Positions 53,451-64,000 of a stretch of 64,000 bases of DNA are shown in pieces. The notes beneath the pieces are model-generated. The model searched no databases. It saw only the letters and a list, made by a program, of their open reading frames with translations, and was not told the DNA's origin. Origin of the DNA: Nepenthes gracilis (taxonomy: Eukaryota > Streptophyta > Magnoliopsida > Caryophyllales > Nepenthaceae); the NCBI GenBank assembly GCA_033239525.1, contig BSYO01000024.1, positions 248,001 to 312,000 of the forward strand, read 5' to 3'. A program made the position numbers and the translations under genes. Positions within the stretch are counted from its first letter, which is position 1, and each line of letters begins with the position of its first letter.

Positions 53451-56400
53451 AGCACCACCAATGTCTTAGCAGTGTGCTCTAATACATACTCATAGACATG
53501 CTGAGATTGGTGAGTTGAATGCTAGACCTTATTCCCAAGTTCCTTTCCCTGAGCTTGATTATCTAATATCCATACTTTAGTTGAGACGAACCAAGAACTT
53601 GGATTTGAAGAAGTGATAAATACTTCCACCTTTGTAATATTCCTGAACTATAGAAAATGGGCATATTTTTCATGTTTTTAGAGGGGTAGGCTGAAATATG
53701 GTGGCAAGAATAAAAAGCTGTGTCTCGGGATGTGCTTAAAGGGGATGTATGTACTAAACATTTCAGTGAACATATGTTACATTGATGTGGTGGAGGATTT
53801 TGACAAACTCCACCAAATGACATCGGTTATGGACTAGCAGGAACAATTTGAAGATTTTCGATCCTTGATGCTAAACCTCTACCTCAATGAAACTTCATTT
53901 CCAGTTTTATCAATAGGTTTAAAGACAACTTGAGGCCAATGGTAAAATTTTGCAGCCTTCTACTTTATCTCAAGAAGTTGACATAACTAAATTACTAGAG
54001 CTATGAACCAAAACACTTGCAGGAACCCACCTTCTTTTCCTTGGGAAGTTCAAATTGACAACCACAAGCACAAACAGCATTCAATTCTATTTTCCCTTCC
54101 ATGACAACATGGCAAAACCTTACCTTAGACCAAAAATTTACATTCCGGCTTTGTTGCAAATATAATGATGAGTATGTGTCTGGCCACAAATGTAAAGAAC
54201 CATTCTTACCTACTTTATATGAAATGCAGAAATAGGGGAAGGTATTGTAAATATCTTTTTCTTTCAAGGGCTGCTCTCTCTACTAAAGTATCAAAAGCTT
54301 TCGAGGCTTTCACCTTTACATGACCTAAAGAAAAGCTTTCAATAGCGTCCTTTAAATCTAAGCCTTTTGAAGTACCAGTTGTCGTAGCTATGGCCACACC
54401 AATCCTTTCGTTCTTATCGCTCTAAGTTCTGATCTATATGACCTTTGAATGGTACAAAGTAATCGATGAATAAAAACCATAGTGGGTTCCCCCCCCCACA
54501 CGGGGCCTTTGGTGATTGACTAAACAAGCCTTGTGAGGACTCACTTTCGCTACAGCTCCAGTGGGTTCCTTTAACCAAGACACTGCTTATGAGTCTCCAA
54601 CTCATTCTTCAACATGCACGTAGTTAGAGTGTTATGTGCTCCTCCCGCCATAGACCCCCAGGAAGGAATTGACAATTGTTAACCGGCACCAGAATTAGAA
54701 ACAGATGAAGTTGGTCAAGTATCTGTACATGCAATTTCTGGCTGTCCATCCTGCAGCACTACACATATCAGGGGGTTAGCTAGATAACATCCTTTAACTA
54801 CCTTAATTAATAGTGGCAGTACCCACGGTTTCATTGACCCCAGCATAGCAGCTACACTAGTTCCTAGTTTCTACAACATAGATGCCCCTCTTTAGGTGAG
54901 AATAGCTAAAGGGACTCGATTGTGCAGCAGGAAAAACTGCCAAGCCTTCTCTTGGGAGCTGATTGGATGAAAACCTGTGACTTCATCTTATATGATTTTT
55001 AGCATCTTCAGGTATCCTTTCAGAAGGAGGGCCAACAAATCACACTGCAAGGCATTATTGAGCAGGGTTCTCTATCCTTGATTTCAGGGTGTATCTTACA
55101 CCAATTTAGAAGGACTTGTAGCTCAGCTGTTTTCGATTACCATATCTGTTGATCAGATACAACTTGATACCTCTTTACAACTACCGTAGTCTGTGTTTGA
55201 AGATACTTTTGCTGAACCATTGCTGCCCCAGAGAACCCATGACAACAAGATTCCTTTTCACGCAAATGCAAACCCTGTTAATCTCCGACACACCGATAGA
55301 ATCATGTCCAAGAGAATGGAATTGAAAAACTAGTAACAGAATTGCTCAACCCTTCCTTAATTCAACCAAGTGCTAGCCCCTTAACTTGACCTGGCATTCT
55401 AGTTTGGAAAAAGATGATTCATGGAGATTTTGTGTAGATCCCCAACTTAACCACATTACCGTAAAACAAATTCCCAATTCCTATCATTGATGATCTCATA
55501 GATGAGTTTCATGGTGCTTCTTATTTCTCCAAACTTGACCTTCAGACAGGATATCATCAAATTAGGTTGCATGAGGAAGATATTCATGAAACAATTTTCT
55601 AACTCACAGCAAAATTTTGAGTTCAAAGTCATGTCTTGTGGCCTTGCTAATGCTCTTAGTAACCATTCATTTCTCATGAATCATATTTTCCCCCTTTCCT
55701 ATGAAAAACTGTCTTGTTTTTCGATAATATGCTAGTTTTTATGACTTGACCTATGACATCTATTATCTTAGAAATGTCTTCAACTTGCTTAGACATCATA
55801 AACTTTTGCCGAAAGATCAAAATGTTCTTTTGAACAACGTCGAGTTGACTACCGTAGTCATACTATTTTTGGGAGAAGGTGTTTCTACTGATCCTTCTAA
55901 AGTTTCAGCAACAGTGACCTAGCCATATCCCACTTGCCGAAAAACCTTGTGAACCTTCTTGGGGTTGTTATTTCAGGAAATTCACTATGCACTATGGCAC
56001 CATATCTAAGCCCTTGTCTCATTTACTGAAAAGAGGGGATTTTCACAAGGCAACAACATTCACCATGGAATTTGAACAACTCAGACAAGCGATAACTACA
56101 GCTCCTGTCCTGGCACTATGTGGGTTCTCTCAACCCTTTATTGTGGAAACTGATGCATGTAAGACTGATATTGGTGCAGTCTTTATGCAAAACAATCGAC
56201 CCTTAGCCTTTATTAGCAAGCTGTTTGGTAAGAAGACTCAAGGGCTTTTGATCTATGGAAAAAATAACTATTGGTCATTTTATTTGCTGTTCAGAGTTGG
56301 CGACATTATCTCCAAGGTCAAACCTTCATAATAAAACAGATCATTTTGCAATACCTAGTAGAGCAGCTATACTTATGCAACAAAGGAGTCTTACTAGATT

Positions 56401-57900
56401 ATTGGGCTTGCAAAACACTATTCTGTGTAAAAATGGAGATGAAAACAAGGTTGTAGATGCCTTGTTCAGAAGGTATGATTCCTTGACTCCTGCTATCAAT
56501 GTTGTCATTACTTCTATAACTCCAACTCGGATTACATTACTCCGGCATAGCTACTATGATGACCCATTTGCAGCTTCCTTAATGACTGCTCTTTCTATTG
56601 ATTCCACGCTTAAGTCACCATTTTTTTATTCAGGTGGGATCCTACGCTGCAAGCAATTCATTTCTTGTCACCTTTGAACCAAGATGTTACCTGCTCTACA
56701 TGCATCTCCATTAGGGCAACAATCAGGCATTCTAGGTACTCATAAAAGAATACCTCAATTATTCTTTTGACCTTGCCTTAAGGAATCACTACAGTTTGTT
56801 CTGAATTGTGATATTTTCCACCATAATAAGGTGGACAGACGTCTGGGATTATTAAAGCCCTAAGCAGTACCTTCGTACCCTTGGAGCCATGTCACAAGGA
56901 ACTTCATTGAGCTGTTGCCTGAGAGAAGAACACAATTCTAGTGATTATGGATAGATTGACCAAGTATGCTCCGTGTTCACTTTCTTGCCTTTGTTCATCC
57001 ATTAATAGCCTCTACGTCGGCAAGCCTCTTCCTGGATCAAGTTGCTAAGTTTCATGGTATTCTGCATTGTGTTGTTACAGATCGTGAAAAAATTTTACTA
57101 GTCTACTTTGGCAAGCACTGTTGAAAGACCTAGGAACTCAATTATGTATGAGTCCAGCACATCACCCGAAGAAAGATGGACAATCCGAATGACTTAATCA
57201 ATGCATCGAAAATTGAGGTGTATGACTGCTGATAAACCTACAAAGTGGCTGCAATGGCTTTCCCTGACTGAATGGTGGTATAACCCCTTCCACATAATCA
57301 TTAAGATCTCCCCACTTCAGGTCTTGTATGGTTTTCCTCCTCATATGGCCCTTGATTTTTCTAAAGCCACACAAGTTGCTGCCGCAGAGCACATTCTTCA
57401 GGAGGTAAATTCAAGTACCCAGTTCCTTTAAGAGAACTTAGCTCTCTCAAGAGTAGACTGCAAAACATATGTCCATCAAGTGATAAATCATTCCATGTTG
57501 GTGACATGGTCTAGCTGAAGCTCCAGCCATTAGGCAATCATCTGTGACATTGAGACACAATCTGAAGCCTTGATTAAATTATTATGCATCCTTTCCGGCT
57601 GAATCAAAAGTTGGACAAGTGGCCTATAACTCTCACTTCCAGTTAAATGCAGGGTCCACCCAATCTTCCATATTTCACTGCTTTAAAGCAAATTGTGTGG
57701 TCTTCATCTTTGAGCTTTGATTGCTTTCAATGTGAGCGGGTGTGAATAAGGGCTGTGAAAATCTTGGGGTTTTAGATTTGGTTGGAGCAATCTCCTTTTG
57801 TTTTGGTCTTGGCCTTCGAATTCTAAGAGCAAATCTCTCTTTGATTTCATCTTGGTCTTCGGTGCTTCAATTTTCCTTTCTTGTGTAGTTCCTGTGTGCT
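53451..57900 (+). mobile_element. Gypsy element 3, continued: gag-pol pseudogene
   Basis: Plus-strand remains of the element split by gypsy element 4. Gag at 53,790-54,000 (degraded FEDFRSLMLN and LRPMVK) and a knuckle-like CCKYNDEYVSGHKC at about 54,150-54,195. Protease at about 54,700-54,910 (VSVHAISG and LINSGSTHGFID, where catalytic D-S-G reads N-S-G). RT at about 55,330-55,730 ([20 protein letters not shown]). RNase H at 55,987-56,480 (FIVETDACKTDIGAVFMQ). Integrase at 56,700-57,430 (WSHVTRNFIELLPE, SPAHHPKKDGQSE, TKWLQWLSLTEWWYN). Every domain has stops. No 3' LTR was seen before the next copia. Confidence 0.85.
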
Positions 57901-57949
57901 TGAATTAGAGTTTTACTTTGGTTATAGTGTGTGTATTGCGTTATTTTGC

Positions 57950-60900
57950 TTATAATTTTTTTAACCTCTATTTACCTATAATATCAGGAGAAAATTTAGT
58001 TGTTTGTTTTAATGGAAAACATTATTTCATTTGGGAATTTCAGTTTAAGATGTTTGTTGATGGAAGGAATTATCGGGCTATATGGATGGATCGACTAAAG
58101 CTCCTATCGATTCCAAAGAGCTTAGTTCATAGGAAAGTGAGGAAGCTCAAATTATTTCTTGATTACTAAGTTTTGTGAAGCCACATATGGTAAACAATTT
58201 CTGCTTATTTTTCACTGTTAAGGGAGTTCAAAGTGCAGGTTTATTACCAAAATAATTCTACCTAGAAGTTTCAGTTAAAGTTAGGCATTGAAAACAATCA
58301 CCAAGGAAATTTATCTATTGAAATAATTCTATTCGAGATTTCTTAATTTATTAAGTCATAATTTGGATAAGTATTGTCTAAGGTTCCTAAAGGTGCTGGC
58401 AGCATTGCATGAAATTAATTCTAAGAGACAAATTGATCAATTTTTGATGAAGCTACTACCCGTGTTTGAAAGTGAACGCGATGGATTAATTAATCGACAA
58501 CACTTTCCATCTTTGGATGTTTGTTTTGAGAAACTCTTGTGCAAAGAAGAACATCTCGCCTCTCAACACGGCTCGCTCAAGAATCTGTTAGTACTAATAT
58601 AGTTATTATGGCCAATGTGGCTTAAGGGAAAGGACTATTCAAATCTCTACGACAGTATTATTGTTGCAAGGGATATGGGCACATTGCAAAATATAACAAT
58701 AATATGTTTTGTAATTACTGCAAACAGGAAAGTCATATTATTAAGGAATGTCTTGTGGGACCTCAAAATCATTCGGCTTCTATTATTCGTACGACTGTCC
58801 AATCCAATGTCGAAACTATATGTTTTGACCAACCCACCATCCCGGGATCTTATTCCACTATTACTCCCAAATAAGTGCAATAAATGATTATCTCTACACT
58901 AGCTATTGTTGGTCTCCAAGGTAATAAATACTGAAAAAGTTTGTTACCTCTCCTTAAGTTGATTCATTTTACGGCTTCCAATCACATGACAAGCAGTCCA
59001 GAATCCCTTAATGATGTTCGTAAGTATGATGGTGAACAGTACACTCATATAGCTAATTATAATACAATTCTATTGCTGCACTTGTTAACCTTTGTATATC
59101 TCTTATTGATATTTTTGTCGTTGTGTTTCTAGTATAAATATAATGTTTCAATTGATTCATATGGTTTTAAGAAGTGAAATTTCTATCAATGAGGAAAAAG
59201 CAACAAACAATAGTCAAATCAAAAGTGAGATTATACACAAATAAAAAATAGCAAATCAAATATAAAAATATAGGGAAAGAAAAGATTCAACAGGCCTATA
59301 TGAACAATCAACATAAAAAAAGAATAAGCCGACTTGAAATTTTGGCATGATTACCACAAAATAAGGAAGAACCTTTAGATTTTTATTCCTTCATATCTTC
59401 ACTTTAGAGAAGATTAAATCATAAGATAAAGATGTTTCTATTACATATCTATTGCAAGTAGTATTTGTGTGTTTCTATTTGAACTGTATTAGATGAAATT
59501 TTCATATATGGTTCTCAAAGGAGGATTCTCCTTTGTTTACTTATTTTAATAAAGTCTATGATTGATTTGGAAAACTTCTTAAAATTCAAGCAATTGCAGG
59601 TGATATAACTAGTAAATGTGTTCCTCCTCATATCAACAAATTTCTTAATTTATCTGTAAATATAATTTCTATTAGGCAACTAGTAGGCAAAAATTATTTT
59701 ATTTACTTTTATTGTGATGATTCTCGTGTGCAAGATTAAGCATTGGGACATGTGATATTAAAGAGGCCTAAAGTGGGATATCTATTTTCTTTCTAGTCAT
59801 TTTCTATTCCTCGTTCTATTTATCTTAGTTGTTCATCTATTACTCATAATAATAATTTGTAACATTAGAAATTGGTCCATCCCAATTCAATTACATCAAC
59901 ACTTCTTATAAAACACGATTATTTGCGTAATAAAATAAATAATTTGTCTTTTGATCTATCTTTTGATTGCACATTTAGCAAACTTGATAAAAGCAAGCGT
60001 TAACATTTTCCTCACATGGTCGCCAAACCTCCACATGCTTTGAGGCCCTTCATACTGACATTTGGGGCATAAGCACTATTCCTTCTCTTGATCAATATTG
60101 ACATTTTGTTATATTTTTTGATAATTATAGTAGAATCACTTGGATCTACTTTCTTAGATCTAAAACTAAGCTATTATCTTCCAAGCTCTTATTTCCTATG
60201 TCAAAACATAATTTTTTACATGCATTGAAATTATTCTAAAGGTGAATATCTGTCTCGAGAATTACACTCTTTTATAAACAGAAGGATATTCTCTCTCAGC
60301 AATCGTGTCCTTACACTCTTCAATAAGTGGAGTTGTCAAATGTAAGAATCGATATCTTTTGGGTGTCACTCATATCTTATAGCTTGAATCGTCTCTCCCA
60401 CCTCATTTTTGGTGGAAACCATGTCTACAATTGTGTACTTGGTGGTTTGTCTACCTTTCCCTAACTTGCGTTTCGATTCTTCTTATTCTTGTTTGCTTGG
60501 TGTTAATACAAACTATGATTCTCTACATAATTTTTGTTGCATATGCTTCGCCCTAGTGAAAGTCACAAGCATGCCGCTCAAGCTATTCAGTGTGCTTTTT
60601 GGACTATGGGAATTCTTCTTAAGGGTTTGTACGTTGTGATGTGAATGCTAAAAAATTTCATATTTCCTGCAATGTGTTTTCTTTGAAAATTAATACTTAG
60701 TTCTGTCTCACGGTTACTCTATTCTTTAATCTATTTTGCTCCTACCATTTGATGATAATATTCTTTCTCATTTAAAGCCAAGTTTTGTGTATTAGCTACA
60801 TCGTCCACTGCCTCTCCCTATTTTTGGACTGCCGCCTGATCTATCACCTTATCGGTCTACTTGGGTTTCTTGACCTCCTGATAGATATAGATTTGCTCAC

Positions 60901-62421
60901 TCCACTATTCATGCCCCCATTAATATAGCTATTTCTAAGTCTTGCTCATATGCCTCTTCTCAAGAGCTAGCGACTACCTGTGCAAGGCGAACTTCATGCA
61001 GTCCAAGAAAATCACACCTGAGATATCATTTTCTATCCTTCTGGAGTTACTCCAATAGGTGCAAATGGGTTTATACTATCAAGTTACATGATGTTAGATC
61101 TATCAAGAGATATAATGTTCATTTGGTAACTCTTAAAAATTAACAAGGACATGGGAATAATTATAAGGGAACGTTTGCTTATGTGGCAAAGATGACTACA
61201 ATCTACAATGTTAACTATTGCTGCCTCTAGTGATGATCGCTTTGACAAATGGATGTGAAGAATATGTTTTACATGGTGATCTGAAGAAAGAAATATTTAT
61301 GACTTCTCCTAGCATGTTTTCTTCTTCTTCTGATAAGGCTTGTGATCTTGCTAGTTTTTTTATGGTTCTAAGTAAGCGCCACAAGCCTATTTTAAGAAGT
61401 TTTGTGCTACCCTTATGGAATTCGATTTTACTCAAAGTCAATATAACACCTCTCTTTTCTTTCATTCAACTACTATTAGGATTGTTATCCTTCTCATGTA
61501 TGTAGATGATATTGTGATTACATGATCTTACCTTAAATTAATTAAACAAGGATCTTGGTTATTCCATAATTTCCTTTGACTTGAAGTCCAATATTATCCT
61601 ACTAGTATACTCTTATATCAACTTAAATATACTCAGGAGCTTCTTTTTTGATCTAGTCTTTAAGATGGAAATTCAACGCTTATGCTTGTTAAGGTTAATT
61701 TGAAGCTTATGTAGAATGGATGCCGACCTATTATCTGATCCTTTGATGTATTGGCAATGAATAGGAAGTTTATAACACCCGACTATTACTTGACATAACA
61801 TGTCCTTTCCTATTCAACAGATTAGTTAATTTATGAAAGAACCTTGCCAGGCTAAAATAGCCCTTGCACAATGTCTACTATGCTCTATCAAGGGTATATC
61901 AAGGTGAGGTTTGCTCTTTCCTTCTAAGACCTCAATAATTTGATGATTTTAACAATGTAGATTGGGTTGGTTCTGTAGATACTTATCATTTTATTACTAG
62001 TTTATATATGTTTCTTGGTAATGCTTTATTGCTTAGAAAAGTAAGAAGCAAGATCATGTCTCGAAATCCTCCATTGAGTTTGAATGTCAAGCCATGTTAT
62101 CTGCATGCTCTAAAATAGTGTGGCTTAGAGGATTGCTATGGGAGCTCAGTGTTTCTCAACTTTTTCCTTCTACACTTTATGATGATAATGCAAATGCTAT
62201 TCCGATTGCTACCAATTCAGTATTTCATGATCATACTAAATATATTGAGGCAGATTATTATTATATTCATAAATCACTTGTTTAGAATGTGATTGTCCTT
62301 TCTCATATTTTAACCGAACCACCTACTATTATTTTTACCAAAACTATGTCCCATCACAAATTTCAATTAATTGTTGGCAAATTAATGCTTATTGATTAAC
62401 TAATATCAATTTGAGGGTTAA
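57950..62421 (+). mobile_element. Ty1/copia element 3, gag-pol pseudogene
   Basis: Complete domain order but heavily decayed. Gag: FNGKHYFIWEFQFKMFV (58,003-58,055) and FLMKLLPVFESERDGL then FPSLDVCFEKLL (58,440-58,540). Two zinc knuckles: YCCKGYGHIAKY and CNYCKQESHIIKEC (58,650-58,755). Protease: FTASNHMTSSPE (58,963-58,999), lacking the D-S-G. Pre-integrase and integrase: 59,600-60,640, with PPHALRPFILTFG and VETMSTIVYLVV. RT: 61,195-61,520 with VLHGDLKKEIFMTSPSMFSS. RNase H: 61,950-62,290 with IVWLRGLLWELSVSQ. The 5' LTR and primer-binding site were not identified. Confidence 0.85.
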
Positions 62422-62600
62422 TGTTAACTAGATTAGAATCAATATTGGCTAGAATCAAGTGGCATATCATTGATTAGTGGCAAGAATACTTGTTCATATT
62501 TGTATATATATAGTTTCTAGTTTAGGAGATATTGTCATTTATTTCACATATTCATAGCTTGATTCTAAGGACATACAATTATGTAAATGTTGGGACCATT
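62422..62600 (+). repeat. 3' LTR start of copia element 3
   Basis: A TTTGAGGGTTA tract precedes TGTTAACTAGATTAG at 62,422, the normal order of polypurine tract and LTR start after the copia RNase H. The end was not determined, but TATATATATAG at about 62,502 would fit an LTR promoter. Confidence 0.55.
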
Positions 62601-62722
62601 TAATTAAAATGAGGCTCTCGGTAGAAGGCATTCAAAACCACAACCACACACATAATCTTGTCAGTAGTTGGCCTCATTGTTAACCTGAGATTTCATTGGA
62701 GTTGAATAATTGTAGTATGCAG

Positions 62723-62745
62723 ATGGAGGAGATCCATCAGATCAG
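62723..62745 (+). CDS. MEM1: Candidate exon 7 of the zinc-finger gene (23 nt)
   Basis: After the acceptor-like TTGTAGTATGCAG, 23 bases encode (with the leftover A of exon 6) NGGDPSDQ, and GTCTAT follows as a weak donor. The phase matches exon 6 exactly (phase 1 in, phase 0 out) and the residues suit the acidic linker. It would place 24 kb of nested retrotransposons in intron 6. A 23-nt match of this kind can arise by chance, so this is only a candidate. Confidence 0.25.
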
Positions 62746-63200
62746 GTCTATAGATTTTTTTTTTGTTTTTCAATCTTTTTCATACCTTAGATTGTAGTGC
62801 TCCGGTGCCAATGGATTTACATGCTGTTGCATCTTTTGATTGATAAACTTGGTCTTCCATGACACTTGCATCTTGCATCTCTTCAGTAGCTCTGAACTTT
62901 CTATGATTTTACTGATGAAAGGCGACTTGATACATATATGGATTAGCCTTTCATCAATCTCTAAAAATTCTAATATATGTGACCGCTACCAATGTTGCAA
63001 AATATAACCACATTAAGGGTTTACTACAATATGAGAACTTTAAACGAGTAAAATGAATTATCTTCTGAATATTATCAATGCCATAAATATTCATGAATTG
63101 ACATTGTTCTGATCATGAAAATATCAGAACATCAGTATTGAAAAAATTCAGTGTCCAACATTTTTGAAAAAATGGTAGTCTGCTGCACTCCTACTGCACC
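62746..63200. other. Unassigned DNA
   Basis: No gene, RNA or clear repeat boundary. It has a T-rich run at 62,755-62,765 and a short ATGAAAATATCAGAACATCAGT block near 63,115 of no clear meaning. Confidence 0.4.
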
Positions 63201-63480
63201 TTAATGCATCCAATATCGACGGTTTGTTATCTTCTTTAGATTTCTTGTTTCACCTTTCCTTAGGATGCTTTCCTTTTTCGATTTTTTCAAAGGATATGAC
63301 ATTTGTGTCCTAAATCTATGCAGACATTATCAGAAAGTGTAGGTATTTTTATCCAAAGTTCCTAACGCATCTAATGTCCATGGCTTGTTATTTCCCCTTA
63401 AATTTCTTGTTCACCTTTTCTTGAAACTGTTTTCAATTTTTGATTTGTTTAAAGGATTTGAGATTTATGTCAAAACTTGT
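63201..63480. repeat. Diverged direct repeat, period about 161 bp
   Basis: Copy 1 from about 63,203 (AATGCATCCAATATCGACGG...TTTCTTGTTTCACC...CAAAGGATATGA) and copy 2 from about 63,364 (AACGCATCTAATGTCCATGG...TTTCTTGTTCACC...AAAGGATTTGA). It is non-coding. Confidence 0.7.
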
Positions 63481-64000
63481 ACAAAACATGCAAGTGTACA
63501 CTAGCCATCTGAAATTGCACATATTTGATTATCCGTTTTAGGATATCTTTGAGAAACATTCATTGTATAATCACCCGGGGCAGAGGGTGGGAGCAAAGAG
63601 TATTGGAGGGATGCCAATTTTGATACAAGCAAAATATACTTACTAATGAGTTTGGGCTATATGTCCTTCCTAATTAAACAGATTGCAGAATCCTAGATTC
63701 TCATTGGATGTCTACATTCCAAGCCACGGGATGTTTCATGAATAGTTGAATGAGTCACAAATATCAATATCAATTATTGGGCAATGGCCATATGATTATA
63801 CTTCCAAGTTTGACTTGCTATTCATGTAAGCAGAATTAGCATAATAATATATTATATATTATGTATAGTTTCCATTATTATGATTATCTAATTAATTGTA
63901 ATTAAGCATAATTGATTATAATTAGTGGATAAATTAGGAAGGTGGTGACTTGTAATTAGGGAAGGTATTTACTATTTAATGAGAAGGAAATCCTTAATTG
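63481..64000. other. Unassigned AT-rich window end
   Basis: No gene is recognised. The last 160 bases are rich in TAATTA/ATTATAATTA words. The remaining exons of the zinc-finger gene, if present, should lie beyond base 64,000. Confidence 0.45.

Noticed and set aside
54001..54605. Minus-strand ORFs that look cysteine-rich
   Set aside because: The plus strand here carries the gag end and a knuckle-like motif of gypsy element 3; the minus ORFs are shadows.
61211..61465. Minus-strand 84-aa ORF
   Set aside because: It is opposite the copia RT region with HGDLKKEIFM on the plus strand.

Overview
This is nuclear DNA of a flowering plant, probably a dicot with a repeat-rich genome. The evidence is AT-rich non-coding DNA, GT-AG introns, Ty3/gypsy and Ty1/copia elements primed by initiator-Met tRNA, plant-type SINEs and MITEs, and one split host gene. 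I cannot name the species. Nothing bacterial is present (no operons, CRISPR array or prophage).

Layout. 1-1.5 kb: decayed 3' end of a gypsy element. 1.5-7.5 kb: mostly unassigned DNA with a 77-bp tandem duplication, a coding-like tandem repeat of about 107 bp, and one minus-strand exon-like ORF of unknown function. 7.5-16.3 kb: a gypsy element that was hit by two solo LTRs of one family in opposite orientations, each with a clean 5-bp target duplication, and by a minus-strand copia element. 16.3-19.7 kb: LTR and gypsy fragments and a long direct repeat.

19.8 kb onward: the only recognisable host gene, on the plus strand. It encodes a C3HC zinc-finger protein of the ZC3HC1/NIPA family, most like the plant MEM1 class. 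Six exons with matching splice phases are placed between 19,775 and 38,754 and give 559 codons. The N-terminal zinc finger (two CxxC/HxxxC halves on exons 3 and 4) and the second NIPA/Rsm1-type domain (exon 5) are complete. The 3' end was not found. A 23-nt phase-compatible candidate exon lies at 62,723-62,745; if real, intron 6 is about 24 kb.

Introns 1, 2 and 4 hold a possible 2.8-kb LTR, two neighbouring MITEs, two SINEs in opposite orientation, a LINE fragment and a copia scrap. 38.8-62.7 kb is a stack of nested retrotransposons: a minus-strand gypsy truncated by a plus-strand copia with LTRs of about 110 bp; a fold-back element inside that copia's 3' LTR; a gypsy split by a second, almost complete gypsy (46,935-53,445, target duplication CACTC); then a decayed copia (57.9-62.5 kb). 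All transposon coding regions carry stops and frameshifts and look inactive. The target duplications give a relative order of insertion for several of these events.
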